A stretch of DNA of 64,000 nt from Pseudomonas capeferrum (GTDB taxonomy: Bacteria; Pseudomonadota; Gammaproteobacteria; Pseudomonadales; Pseudomonadaceae): assembly GCF_013523055.1 (NCBI RefSeq), contig NZ_JAAMQM010000025.1, positions 29,513-93,512 of the forward strand, given 5' to 3'. Under the pieces are notes generated by a model. The model was not told where the DNA came from, ran no database searches, and saw nothing but the letters and a program-made list of their open reading frames with translations. Below, one piece after another: positions 1 through 7,859 of the stretch; the stretch's first letter is position 1; every line of letters starts with the position of its first letter. The position numbers and the translations under genes are program-made.

Positions 1-245
1 TAGACCTTCACTTCGCGTGGTTTCCGAGAGGTTTTTGGGGCCATATCAGTGGAAGCCACCGCTTGCGGATCGAGGATCAGCACCACTTGGCGCAGGCCGT
101 AGCCATACTCGTTGAGCAAACTGCGCAGCTTCGTTTCAAATTCCATTTCCTGCTTCAGGGCAGAGTCATTTTTCAGCGCTTCCAGCTCCGCCAGTTGGGC
201 TGCGAGCTGTTGTTCGAGCAGGCGGAATTCAGCGAGACGGGACAT
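1..245 (-). CDS. pmr: MvaT/Pmr-like H-NS-family nucleoid protein (partial)
   Basis: Reading the minus strand from the ATG at 245-243 gives an open frame that runs off the left edge, so the C-terminal AT-hook-like DNA-binding part is not in the window. The visible 81 residues begin MSRLAEFRLLEQQLAAQ and form the coiled-coil oligomerisation region of the MvaT/MvaU/Pmr family, followed by the family signature around LRQVVLILDP and a basic linker. Known members coat and silence AT-rich, horizontally acquired DNA; plasmid copies (Pmr) do this for plasmid and host. GGAG lies just upstream of the start. The match in length and pattern is strong; the symbol is by analogy to plasmid-borne Pmr. Confidence 0.85.
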   Translation of the reverse strand, partial: MSRLAEFRLLEQQLAAQLAELEALKNDSALKQEMEFETKLRSLLNEYGYGLRQVVLILDPQAVASTDMAPKTSRKPREVKV

Positions 246-301
246 AAGATTCTCCAAAATGGGTTCGATGATTTTAGCAATCAAGAAAGAAAGCGTGCTA
301 A

Positions 302-1831
302 CTATCTTGATCCCACATGCCTGAATCGGCAATCACGAGGCTGAGCGATCGGTGTGGATAAAAACGTGATGGCTTCAGGATCGTCGATCTGGGCGGCTTC
401 ACTTGCGAGGTAATCGATCAGCTTTTTGCTTCTTACCCAAACGTACTGCCGGCAAGCCGCGTTTGGAATGGATGGCCCCGCAACGGGGCGAAACCTGGCC
501 TCCCAAAGGTGCTTGAACGCCTCCCTGGTCGACTTCCCCAAATACACCGCAATCTCCGGTCCCAAGATATAGCCACGCCTGAATCTGTCGATGGCTTGAG
601 GCTTAACCATCAATTGCGTACGCCGGCCTCGTTCGACAGCAGTGCTCCATAGCAGACCCAGTCGAACGAACGCGTATGCGCATTGTTCTTTGACGCCTAA
701 CAGCGCAGCAGCCTTGACTACCGACAGGCCGGGAAAGACCGGACTCTTGTTCTCAGCTCGGGCTTGTTGCCACGCTGCAAAATCTTGCGGCTTGAGTAAC
801 CACGCCCCTACCGCAACCGAGCCATTCTCAGCTGGGCCGTAAGCGCGAAGTTCACCTGCACGTATTGCCTGAACCAACTCGACCAACCCACCCCCCTTGG
901 GCAGAGAATGCTTGGCCAAGTAGTTGATCGACACCAGGCTCTGGTCAGAGCTGGTAGGCAGCTTCTCATCAATCAATTCGTTGATCGAGCGGCAGTCAAT
1001 CAGCCACCTTTCGCCTGGGCGCGGTTCTCCACCAAAGAACTGGAGGGTACCACCAGCTAGCAGCTGCCTAACCCGATTGCGACAGAGGCTTAGCAAAGTC
1101 GAGGTTTCTTTCATATCAGCCACGCCCTGGAGATGCTGCGAGATTGCCTTCAAATGATCCAGGTCCACGACCGTAAAGACTCGATCTTCATGGACCTTCT
1201 CCCGATAGGCGATTTGTCCCTCCTGATGAAGGCGTTTTATGACTGATACCCCGAGACCACAAGCTTCAGCAGCAGAATCGAACGACACCCAACGATGTCT
1301 CTCAATCGTCTCCTCACTCAAATTGCGATTTCGCTTCGCTAACGGTGCTTCCCACGCATGCTGCAGAAATGATTCGAACTCTCGACGAAGAAAGTCAAAA
1401 CAAGAGTCATCCAGATCACGGTGGATGTCGTGGTATATCGGGCCGAACGATCTGCTGAGCGTCCAATGTTCGTTATCGGAATGGACTGCCTTGAGGCCAC
1501 TCAGCAGTTCTCTGAATGCGAGAGGCCAGTTCATGAGAACCACGCCCGCCGCGTTTGCCATAAGCCGCGATATCTCTAGCGAACCCGAATCAGCAACCTT
1601 CAGCGGCTGGGTTCTTTCCGTAGGCAAACTTCTGACAGCGAGACGCGATGACAACTCGTGAAACTGTTCGTAGGTGAGGGCCGCCAATCCCGCGTCAGCT
1701 GGCAACGAGTCGGCGTAAAACCTATCTTCAAAGCCAGAGGTGAGCCAGGCGGCCTTATCACTCGCCGGCGCGATCTCAAAATTGGTCCCACTCAATGAGG
1801 TGCCACACGCTTGGCAACTATTCGCACTCAT
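302..1831 (-). CDS. Orphan protein resembling the C-terminal half of TniQ/TnsD
   Basis: 509 residues. It opens with a CxxC zinc-finger half (CQACGTSL), then a stretch of the kind NWPLAFRELL and FGPIYHDI that TniQ/TnsD proteins show after their zinc domain, followed by several helix-turn-helix-like units (SFDSAAEACGLGVSVIKRL; LSVVKAAALLGVKEQCA). The N-terminal TniQ domain (CPEC...CPxHG...) is absent, and the frame upstream of the ATG reaches a stop at 1925 without restoring it. It could be a truncated targeting protein from an older Tn7-like insertion or a stand-alone DNA-binding protein. No tnsABC genes lie beside it. Assignment by pattern only. Confidence 0.45.
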   Translation of the reverse strand: MSANSCQACGTSLSGTNFEIAPASDKAAWLTSGFEDRFYADSLPADAGLAALTYEQFHELSSRLAVRSLPTERTQPLKVADSGSLEISRLMANAAGVVLMNWPLAFRELLSGLKAVHSDNEHWTLSRSFGPIYHDIHRDLDDSCFDFLRREFESFLQHAWEAPLAKRNRNLSEETIERHRWVSFDSAAEACGLGVSVIKRLHQEGQIAYREKVHEDRVFTVVDLDHLKAISQHLQGVADMKETSTLLSLCRNRVRQLLAGGTLQFFGGEPRPGERWLIDCRSINELIDEKLPTSSDQSLVSINYLAKHSLPKGGGLVELVQAIRAGELRAYGPAENGSVAVGAWLLKPQDFAAWQQARAENKSPVFPGLSVVKAAALLGVKEQCAYAFVRLGLLWSTAVERGRRTQLMVKPQAIDRFRRGYILGPEIAVYLGKSTREAFKHLWEARFRPVAGPSIPNAACRQYVWVRSKKLIDYLASEAAQIDDPEAITFLSTPIAQPRDCRFRHVGSR

Positions 1832-1891
1832 TGCGCTTGGATCGGTTTGGCGTTGCCAATGGGGTGCTACAAGCTGCCTGGTAGCGAGCGT

Positions 1892-2248
1892 ATGGCTGAA
1901 GCTCTGTCTGAGCTTGTGCGAGCATCATTCCCCACCGAGGCTGTTAGTCCTGGCGTAGTGACTGATCCCTGGGTGCAAAGGGGGGCGGGCCAGATGTACA
2001 GCGGTGACGGTTTCTTCGAAGTGCGTCACCGTGACTCCCACCAATGCGACTTCATCGCAACCGTCCCTCGTGAATTTCAAGAAGCCCTTCGCAAGTTCCT
2101 CTTGGCCACCGATGTAGTGGTCCGCGAGAGCAAAGCGGAGGGGAGGGTGCAAGGCCAGAACCTGCTTTTCCAATTGAACGATGGCAGCTTGTCCCTTGAC
2201 GATTTCAACGATCGACTTTCCCAAGCTCAGAATGGTAATAGACGATAG
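1892..2248 (+). CDS. Hypothetical protein
   Basis: 118 residues from the ATG at 1892 (MAEALSEL); an in-frame extension to 1811 would overlap the divergent gene start and is less likely. Soluble, mixed composition, ending in a charged amphipathic stretch (SLDDFNDRLSQAQ). I recognise no family. It is transcribed away from the TniQ-like gene, so the 60 bp between the two starts would have to hold both promoters. Confidence 0.5.
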   Translation: MAEALSELVRASFPTEAVSPGVVTDPWVQRGAGQMYSGDGFFEVRHRDSHQCDFIATVPREFQEALRKFLLATDVVVRESKAEGRVQGQNLLFQLNDGSLSLDDFNDRLSQAQNGNRR

Positions 2249-2442
2249 CGTTTAGGCCTGATGCCTACTGGGATACCACTAACGAGTACACCGACGCCAC
2301 CGGCGGTACCGTGACGCTGGTCGTGAAGTCCTGGGATACCAGCCGTACCTTCCAAATGGGGCCCGACCGTAACAAGATGACGATCGACCTGGTTCGTGGA
2401 GGGAGAACTCTGCAGAGTTACACCGACTTCTACGACGACTGA
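2242..2442 (+). pseudogene. Open frame without a start codon, possible gene remnant
   Basis: Between the stops at 2239 and 2440 is a frame with protein-like composition (RPDAYWDTTNEYTDATGG ... RTLQSYTDFYDD) and no ATG, and no GTG or TTG before 2311. It directly follows the gene at 1892-2248 in another frame. It may be a frameshifted tail, a gene with an unusual start (ATA or ACG), or chance. No family recognised. Confidence 0.25.
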
Positions 2443-2547
2443 CCAGTCACGGCCAACCGGCAGCGCCCAGGTGTGGCCTGGGCCGCGGAAGCACGTCGGA
2501 AGCACTGCCTAGGCATGACTGGGACCATAATTTTGTAGTTCACTTGA

Positions 2548-2563
2548 TAGGCACATGTGCCTA
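2548..2563. promoter_or_regulatory. Palindrome TAGGCACATGTGCCTA, copy 1 (operator candidate)
   Basis: A perfect 16-bp palindrome 24 bp upstream of the ATG of the small HTH gene at 2587. Two more copies lie just after that gene. The arrangement suggests a binding site for the encoded protein, but that is inference. Confidence 0.55.
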
Positions 2564-2586
2564 ATTTCAAAAGGCTCGGAGGGTTG

Positions 2587-2877
2587 ATGGACGTCGAACA
2601 ACGGGATGCCAACCGGCAAGCGTTCCTCGCGCTGCTGGAAAAGCACAAGGTGAAGCAGGGGGAGAGCGCGATGCTCATCAATGCCGTGACCCAGCGACCC
2701 TGTTCAGTTCGTGCGGTTCGATCTTGGCTCAACGATCCGACCAAGAAATCATCCAGGCCTTGCCCGTCCTGGGCGGTGAAGGCCTTGGAAGATGGGATCG
2801 TATACATGCAGAAGTTGATGGAGCGTCGAAAGCAGCAGCTAGATGCGCAGTCCATCGCTGAAGAGGCCCATTCCTAG
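2587..2877 (+). CDS. Small helix-turn-helix-type protein
   Basis: 96 residues from the ATG at 2587, chosen over an upstream in-frame GTG at 2557 because GGAGGG at 2578-2583 is well placed and the GTG falls inside a palindrome. Residues about 10-60 (FLALLEKHKVKQGESAMLI ... SVRAVRSWLND ... PSWAVKALED) resemble a phage-type XRE/Cro DNA-binding domain with a recognition helix at AVRSWL; the C-terminus is a charged helix. Palindromes at 2548, 2878 and 2904 frame the gene, as expected for an autoregulator. Exact family not identified. Confidence 0.6.
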   Translation: MDVEQRDANRQAFLALLEKHKVKQGESAMLINAVTQRPCSVRAVRSWLNDPTKKSSRPCPSWAVKALEDGIVYMQKLMERRKQQLDAQSIAEEAHS

Positions 2878-2895
2878 CTAGGCACATGTGCCTAG
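2878..2895. repeat. Palindrome CTAGGCACATGTGCCTAG, copy 2
   Basis: Perfect 18-bp palindrome overlapping the stop codon of the HTH gene. Its 16-bp core is identical to copy 1 at 2548. Confidence 0.55.
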
Positions 2896-2903
2896 TCATC
2901 CGG

Positions 2904-2920
2904 TAGGCACAAGTGCCTAG
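2904..2920. repeat. Palindrome TAGGCACAAGTGCCTAG, copy 3
   Basis: Near-perfect copy (one central change) 8 bp after copy 2. Two copies in tandem downstream of the gene and one upstream could allow looping or could control a gene to the right. Confidence 0.5.
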
Positions 2921-3166
2921 CTGCCGTCTTCCTCGAACAAATTCACGGCTGCAACTGCAGGCAAGCGTTCCGGGGTTGAAGACCCTGACAAAGGCCTGCA
3001 AGAGCAAGAATTCACGAAACGCGGTGGTAACAGTGCGGGAGGCCCTTCAGAGCCTCAAACGGTCCCTGACGAGCATTTGGATCTTACCTTGGTCTGTGAG
3101 AACGACACGTTCTACTCCGACTGTTCGCACTTGGGAGCTCACTACACGGGATCGCCGTACACATAG
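2921..3166 (+). pseudogene. Open frame without a usual start codon
   Basis: An 81-codon frame directly after palindrome copy 3. It reads like a low-complexity linker (SSSNKFTAATAGKRSG) followed by a Cys/Tyr-containing tail (ENDTFYSDCSHLGAHYTG), with no ATG/GTG/TTG near its beginning (CTG is the first codon after the upstream stop). It could be the tail of a disrupted gene. From 3167 to 3485 I see no gene. Confidence 0.25.
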
Positions 3167-3485
3167 CTGGGCCGATAAAAATGATCCGGAGCCGGTCATT
3201 CTCATCTGATCAGTGCTCAGCGACAGTCCGGCCGGTTCCTCGCCGCCGACCTTGAAGCCACGCGCTATACTGATAGCCCTGCCTGCAGTGACCTGTAAGC
3301 GGGGCGGGGCAGTTGTCAGTGCTCACCGCGATGTAGGTTGAATGGACTTCAAACCCGCTGCCCGGAGCAGGGCAGGCATGCAGCTTCTTTGAGTGCGGGT
3401 AATCGCGTCAGGCTGGCGATGAAATGGACAGTCACGACGCTCACGAAATACGCTCTCCCAGTTGCGATTTCGAGAGGTACAGACC

Positions 3486-3764
3486 ATGAGCATGATCGAT
3501 CCGGAAGCCCTGAAACAGTTTGTGCTGGACGCCATGGAGAATGATATGGCGAACCTTGGCAGCTATCGTGAGCACCCGGACTTGGAGCGAACCCGGGGCT
3601 ATCACATGGGGCGTCTAATGTTGCTGCGAGATTTCCGCGTGGTCACCAAAATTGAACATGATCTGCTAGAAATTGAGTTACTACGTGCCTGTATGGAAGA
3701 GGCCGACAAGCGCGATGATGAAATGGAGGGTTCACCTCTGACCGAGGCGCCCAGTGCGTGCTAA
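3486..3764 (+). CDS. Hypothetical protein
   Basis: 92 residues from ATG 3486 (MSMIDPEALKQFVLDAMEND); GAGAGG lies about 10 nt upstream, so the longer frame from 3462 is not needed. Mostly helical and acidic, with a dense helix near LLEIELLRACMEEADKRDDE. No family recognised. Confidence 0.6.
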   Translation: MSMIDPEALKQFVLDAMENDMANLGSYREHPDLERTRGYHMGRLMLLRDFRVVTKIEHDLLEIELLRACMEEADKRDDEMEGSPLTEAPSAC

Positions 3765-3803
3765 GGGCCGCCTGGCTACCGAGTGAGGCCCTGTCATCGC
3801 CTC

Positions 3804-4097
3804 TTAGCCTGGCAGCAGGAAACTGGTGTCGATTGCATTGTGAGGAACATCCACGCCCCACCATTCAAGCGAGCGGTTGCGAAAGGTCAGCCAGTCGGCC
3901 TGTGTTGGACTTCCATGCGTACACAGGCGGCATTCAGGCGCTCCGGCCATCATTTCGGTAACGGTATTGTGAAGATCAATTCCTCTAGGGCTGAATCGAC
4001 CGACCGTTGAGCCATCACTGCTGTGAATCCAGATGGTCTGGCGATTGGCGGCGATCTGAAGCTCGTAATACAGCTCCTGGTCGGGTTGTTCAGTCAT
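3804..4097 (-). CDS. Hypothetical protein
   Basis: 97 residues. Start at 4097 (MTEQPDQELYYELQ), preceded on its strand by AGGAA. The protein is rich in aromatic residues and carries a Cys pair (ECRLCTHG). A weak copy of the recurrent plasmid motif lies at 4129-4146, 32 nt upstream. No family recognised. Confidence 0.6.
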   Translation of the reverse strand: MTEQPDQELYYELQIAANRQTIWIHSSDGSTVGRFSPRGIDLHNTVTEMMAGAPECRLCTHGSPTQADWLTFRNRSLEWWGVDVPHNAIDTSFLLPG

Positions 4098-4128
4098 GCC
4101 TGTTCCTTGAAATTTGCGTGCACACGGT

Positions 4129-4146
4129 GATTTACACCTACGTGGC
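4129..4146 (-). promoter_or_regulatory. Recurrent backbone motif, weaker copy
   Basis: Minus strand reads GCCACGTAGGTGTAAATC, close to the ACGTAYGTGTAAT form of the motif seen upstream of many genes on the right side of the window. It ends 32 nt before the start at 4097. Confidence 0.4.
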
Positions 4147-4297
4147 AACCGATGCAACCCATCAAAGGACCCCTTCGATTTTGTTGGTGCCTCTTGCGCA
4201 TTGCAGCTTGGCTCTACCTTGCCGGAAGCGGAACGAAAAACGCCCCCAGCAAGCCGGGGGCGGTGGTGTGTATGTTCAAGACTCAGGTCCCTGAGGC

Positions 4298-4480
4298 TCA
4301 GTCATACGGGGTTTCGGCCGTGGGGGGCAGGCCACGCTCTGCGCGGAACTCCTGAGCCATGTTCTCACGACGCATATCCGAGAGTTTGTCGAACTCGCGC
4401 TCGTATTCAGGGTTGACGCTGCCAGTAACTGCATAGGCGGCACGGACCTTCTGTGCTTGTGCTTCGATTGCGTTGGTCAT
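4298..4480 (-). CDS. Small hypothetical protein
   Basis: 60 residues from the ATG at 4480 (MTNAIEAQAQKVRAAYAVTG) with AGGAA upstream on its strand. Charged and helical (EREFDKLSDMRRENMAQEF). Lies just downstream of the similarly small gene at 4524-4709 on the same strand, probably one transcript. No family recognised. Confidence 0.55.
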   Translation of the reverse strand: MTNAIEAQAQKVRAAYAVTGSVNPEYEREFDKLSDMRRENMAQEFRAERGLPPTAETPYD

Positions 4481-4523
4481 GATGTTCCTGGGTGAGGTTG
4501 GGGGGGTAAGGGAGGACTGGTGA

Positions 4524-4709
4524 TCAGCCGGCCGCGGGCAATCTTTCATTCAGCCCTTTGAGCTTCTGGTCGTATTCCTCAACCAGGTCGCTGTATTCCT
4601 TCGACTCCCAGCTTTGAAGGCCGCCGGCGGATAGGACTTGCAAGCAATAGTCTTTCTGTCCTTGAACAGACAGGATTTCGTCTGCGATCAGTTGCTGATA
4701 ATGGTTCAT
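4524..4709 (-). CDS. Small hypothetical protein
   Basis: 61 residues from the ATG at 4709 (MNHYQQLIADEILSVQGQKD), with GGAG in place upstream. A longer in-frame start at 4781 has no clear ribosome site. Helical and polar. Probably co-transcribed with the gene at 4298-4480. No family recognised. Confidence 0.55.
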   Translation of the reverse strand: MNHYQQLIADEILSVQGQKDYCLQVLSAGGLQSWESKEYSDLVEEYDQKLKGLNERLPAAG

Positions 4710-4841
4710 GGTGTCTCCGCCCGGTGGATTGTTGGCTATGTACGCGGTGATGCCGCACATGCAAAAGGAAACTCTGGCCAAGAAAAACCCCAGGCGAACC
4801 CGGGGTATGGTGGAGCGTTCGTTTAGGGGAGCGTGGTGGTG

Positions 4842-5492
4842 CTATTTACCATCTGCGGCCAGGTCGCGAGGACGAAGCAGGCGCACTGCATAGGTGCCGC
4901 TGACTACGTCGTCAACTCGGGCTGCGAAACGGCTAGTGCCCGCTCCTACAGCCTCGGTCGAGCAGACTGGGGTGAAGGTCGCAGTGGTTGTGCTCAGCAC
5001 ATTGTTGCCCTCGCTGTAGTATTCAGCGAGCAGGCGCCTGGCGCCGTCATCCCCGGCTTGCAGGTATGCGATTGCCTCTTTGATGCCGACTGCTGTTTGG
5101 TACTGCTTTTTGGCCACACCAGAGGTGCAGTTGAAGCTCAGGTCGTCGACGATCACCCAACCTTGAGATCCCAGCCGGTCAGCAATAATCGTTTTCAGCG
5201 CGTCGGAATCCTCTGCCGCAGTCACCGGTGAAGTTTCAGTCGGCTCACCTGGTAGGTGTTTTGCGTCGAGCCGGTGCGCCAGGTCCTCGGTCACCACGAA
5301 ATGCGTGGAGCCAAATGTTCGGACGACACCACGCCCTTCGATTGGGGACTCCAAGCGATCGAGCAGGGGTCTGGTGTCGCGAATCTCTACACCTTCTCCG
5401 GTCTGAGAGATGCGCACGATGCACGCCATCTTGACGATGGTACGCGCAAGTTCCGGGGTCAAGCAGGTCGCTACTTTCACGAGTGTTGTCAT
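4842..5492 (-). CDS. Hypothetical protein
   Basis: 216 residues, start at 5492 (MTTLVKVATCLTPELARTIV) with GAGGA upstream on its strand. The N-terminal 60 residues look like a small alpha/beta unit; the rest is mixed. No transmembrane segment and no recognised motif. Likely expressed separately from the convergent small genes. Confidence 0.6.
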   Translation of the reverse strand: MTTLVKVATCLTPELARTIVKMACIVRISQTGEGVEIRDTRPLLDRLESPIEGRGVVRTFGSTHFVVTEDLAHRLDAKHLPGEPTETSPVTAAEDSDALKTIIADRLGSQGWVIVDDLSFNCTSGVAKKQYQTAVGIKEAIAYLQAGDDGARRLLAEYYSEGNNVLSTTTATFTPVCSTEAVGAGTSRFAARVDDVVSGTYAVRLLRPRDLAADGK

Positions 5493-5577
5493 AGTTTCTC
5501 TCCTGAGGAATTGAACATCGTGCTCAGGGATGAGTTACATTGCAGAACAAGGACGATGGTGCTCGCCGGCACATCCG

Positions 5578-5595
5578 TTACACGCGTGCGTGAGG
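5578..5595 (+). promoter_or_regulatory. Recurrent backbone motif, weaker copy
   Basis: TTACACGCGTGCGTGAGG, related to the ACGCGTACGYGT core found upstream of other backbone genes; 51 bp before the start at 5646. Confidence 0.35.
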
Positions 5596-5645
5596 CATCT
5601 CCATGGGCAAGTTCAACCAGATTTCCCTTCTGAGGAGTGCCACCC

Positions 5646-5918
5646 ATGAGCAGCAACAAAACCGTCCCTGTCGCTGAATACCGCCGTGCCTACGACCGTC
5701 TCCACCGCAAGGTTGATGACTACCATGCCTGCTGCAGTGCCGATGAAGTTTCCCATTGGAAAGAGATAACCCAACGTGTTTTGACTGAGGTCTCGTACAT
5801 TTCGTGCTCGCGTGCGAAACCCGATGATGTCGAAAACATGGCCAAAGCGCGTGCGAGGGTCGAGGGCTACCTGGCCGCAGCCGACGAGCGAATCGAGGCC
5901 TACAAACGCGCTGCGTGA
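5646..5918 (+). CDS. Hypothetical protein
   Basis: 90 residues from ATG 5646 (MSSNKTVPVAEYRRAYDRLH), preceded by GAGGAG at a good distance. All-helical, with two adjacent cysteines (YHACCSADE). No family recognised. First of two closely spaced plus-strand genes. Confidence 0.6.
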   Translation: MSSNKTVPVAEYRRAYDRLHRKVDDYHACCSADEVSHWKEITQRVLTEVSYISCSRAKPDDVENMAKARARVEGYLAAADERIEAYKRAA

Positions 5919-5953
5919 CGTTCTCAACACGAGCAAAAAGTGATTATTGGCGG

Positions 5954-6238
5954 ATGAGCAGTATGGAATACCTTCAATACACGCCGGCGCCGTCGGCACG
6001 CAGCGCTGATGTTCGCCGCATGTGTGCGGCATTGGCGAATGCAGGCTACATGGCCAGCGAGAACGATATCGAGCGGCTGTGGGATGACTACAGCTTCGCG
6101 AGACGCTTTTACAAGGCAGGTTGGTTTGATTTGCCCCAGGACGATGAGCAACTGCTGGAGATTCTGCTTGTTGGGTTCAAGGTGAAGCCTGTCCCCTACG
6201 ACGATGACGATTCTATCCAGTGGCCTTCGCACTGGTAG
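5954..6238 (+). CDS. Hypothetical protein
   Basis: 94 residues from ATG 5954 (MSSMEYLQYTPAP). An in-frame GTG at 5915 overlapping the previous stop is the alternative. Aromatic and acidic, ending DDDSIQWPSHW. A strong terminator follows at 6276. No family recognised. Confidence 0.55.
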   Translation: MSSMEYLQYTPAPSARSADVRRMCAALANAGYMASENDIERLWDDYSFARRFYKAGWFDLPQDDEQLLEILLVGFKVKPVPYDDDDSIQWPSHW

Positions 6239-6275
6239 TAACTTCCGCCAGGCCTGGTCCCCTAACGCTGCACCA

Positions 6276-6307
6276 CCCCGAACTGCTCACGCAGTTCGGG
6301 GTTTTTT
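6276..6307 (+). terminator. Rho-independent terminator
   Basis: CCCCGAACTGC - tcac - GCAGTTCGGGG followed by six T. Closes the two-gene unit 5646-6238. The rest of 6308-6485 holds no gene; it contains GC-rich dyad sequence around 6380-6420. Confidence 0.9.
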
Positions 6308-6485
6308 ACACCTGCGCTTCCTGCTCAGGAGGGTAATGTCAGGAAGGCGCAACTCAAAGAGCCTGCGGCGATCGGCAGCTGATACCCGCAGCTTCGCCCG
6401 CGGGAGCTGCAGTCTGGGGCGGCTTATCAGGTGTTGTTGGCCATTCCTAGCTATACGGCCAACCCACTCCTTGAGGAAGAACCCA

Positions 6486-6785
6486 ATGCAAACAATGCCC
6501 GTGAACATCGCCATGCTGCGCAACATTGCACCCGTTTCAGTGGGCGCCAGCCAGTTCAACGGTAAACAAGTGTTCAAAGCCTACTCGAAGACCGAGGACC
6601 GCTATTTTGAGCTGCGCGGTGACGCTTCAACCAGCGATCACTACGCTGCACTGGTTGCCGAGTTCGGCGACGCAATCAGCAAGCCTGCGGCAGATCATGA
6701 TGTCGAGCAATGTCCCCGGTGCTTCACCGATCTTGAAGTATTCCAGGTTGGCCTTTGCGACGACTGCCAGGCACTCGGATGCTGA
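6486..6785 (+). CDS. Small protein with C-terminal zinc-ribbon-like cysteines
   Basis: 99 residues from ATG 6486 (MQTMPVNIAML), preceded by GAGGAA. The C-terminus carries CPRC and CDDC pairs 15 residues apart, as in a treble-clef or rubredoxin-like zinc knuckle; the N-terminal 70 residues resemble a small beta domain. Followed directly by a terminator at 6805. Role unknown; nucleic-acid binding is possible. Confidence 0.6.
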   Translation: MQTMPVNIAMLRNIAPVSVGASQFNGKQVFKAYSKTEDRYFELRGDASTSDHYAALVAEFGDAISKPAADHDVEQCPRCFTDLEVFQVGLCDDCQALGC

Positions 6786-6804
6786 ACCAATAACGATTCA
6801 TCCA

Positions 6805-6829
6805 CCCGGCTCACGAGGCCGGGTTTTTT
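6805..6829 (+). terminator. Rho-independent terminator
   Basis: CCCGGC - 7-nt loop - GCCGGG then six T, directly after the gene ending at 6785. Confidence 0.85.
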
Positions 6830-6976
6830 GTGCCCCACTGAAGAGGGCAGGCTGTTCCCAGTTGAATATTATTGTCCTATAGTTTAAAAATGCATCTTCT
6901 CTCTGCGCTTTCGTGGTAGCGTACGAAGGTGAGGGTGGACTCTCGACCAGCCTTCGACATCAAAATTTTCGAGTGC

Positions 6977-7222
6977 ATGAAATTGGAAAACGAAGTTCAA
7001 CTGAAACAGCCGCTGTTGACCCCGGCAGAGTTCAAAGCTGAGTACAAGGCCCGCGGCTGGAATGGCCGCCAGCTTGCCATCCGCTGGGATAAGACGGCTG
7101 TGTGGATCAGCAAAGTGGTCAACGACCTTGACCGTGATCCGCACTGGGATGACGCGGTCCGCGGCTTGCCAAATATTGTGATCACCAAGAAGCCAAGGGC
7201 GAAAAAGAAAAATGCGGATTGA
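6977..7222 (+). CDS. Small HTH-type protein
   Basis: 81 residues from ATG 6977 (MKLENEVQLKQ). Residues about 15-50 (TPAEFKAEYKARGWNGRQLAIRW ... WISKVVND) look like a helix-turn-helix with recognition helix near TAVWISKVVN, and the tail is strongly basic (KKPRAKKKN). Likely a small DNA-binding protein; family not pinned down. An in-frame GTG at 6929 is a less likely start. Confidence 0.55.
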   Translation: MKLENEVQLKQPLLTPAEFKAEYKARGWNGRQLAIRWDKTAVWISKVVNDLDRDPHWDDAVRGLPNIVITKKPRAKKKNAD

Positions 7223-7361
7223 GCGGTGCCGCCACCGGGATGTAAGCAAATTTTGGCCGGCTGGCTCGTTGTAGTTCTGGAAAATGAAAGTCGAATGAGG
7301 CGTATGTAATTGCGTTCCGCATCTCCCTGAGTCATGCAACGCAAGCCTCAGGAGATTGCAA

Positions 7362-7574
7362 ATGGGAACACTCAACTCTACCCCCACTGGTCCGGAGATG
7401 CCTCTCAAATTATGGCGAGGAGAACAAGGCCAGCGGCTGCGTCGCGCCCAAGCACGTCACGAGAGAATGGTAGCCAAGGCGATCAACGGCAACGTATCTA
7501 GCCGCCGTCTTAAACAATTGGTCATGCGCTATGACCGGATACTTCTCGCCGCCGTAAAGCTCGTGCCTAGGTAG
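7362..7574 (+). CDS. Small basic hypothetical protein
   Basis: 70 residues from ATG 7362 (MGTLNSTPTGPEMP), with AGGAG upstream. Very basic and helical (GQRLRRAQARHERMVAKAI). A partial copy of the backbone motif (GCGTATGTAAT) lies at 7300-7310. Terminator at 7601. No family recognised. Confidence 0.55.
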   Translation: MGTLNSTPTGPEMPLKLWRGEQGQRLRRAQARHERMVAKAINGNVSSRRLKQLVMRYDRILLAAVKLVPR

Positions 7575-7600
7575 CAATGAAGATAGCGACCATCAAGAAG

Positions 7601-7631
7601 CCTCAGCAACCCAAGTGCTGAGGTTTTTTTT
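7601..7631 (+). terminator. Rho-independent terminator
   Basis: CCTCAGCA - 7-nt loop - TGCTGAGG followed by eight T, downstream of the gene ending at 7574. Confidence 0.9.
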
Positions 7632-7710
7632 GCCCGCGGAAAAGGCGATCGGCGCATCTACAGGGACCCTGTGAGCTGGCTTCTTCATCTAATATGTGCG
7701 TTTACGATAC

Positions 7711-7728
7711 TTAACGCGTACGTGTAAT
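7711..7728 (+). promoter_or_regulatory. Recurrent backbone motif; promoter cut off from its gene by the transposon
   Basis: TTAACGCGTACGTGTAAT, a near-palindrome running into a possible -10 element (TAATAT). The next bases contain AGGAG at 7746-7750, but the transposon begins at about 7754, so no gene follows. Joining this sequence to the bases after the right end (from 42681) puts AGGAG 11 nt before the ATG at 42694. Confidence 0.6.
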
Positions 7729-7760
7729 ATCTGGCGCTTCTATCCAGGAGCGCTAGATTT

Positions 7761-7800
7761 AGGGAATTAAACCTGTCGCAAGGGAAATAAAGCTGTCGCG
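7761..7800 (+). repeat. Left-end tandem repeats (candidate TnsB sites)
   Basis: Two abutting 20-mers, 7761-7780 (AGGGAATTAAACCTGTCGCA) and 7781-7800 (AGGGAAATAAAGCTGTCGCG), differing at three positions. The same consensus recurs inverted at the right end, as expected for transposase-binding sites. Confidence 0.75.
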
Positions 7801-7859
7801 GGTAACCCTGTTCGTGACCAATCCGGGTTGGCGGGGTGCAGTGATGCACGCCGTTGTCC

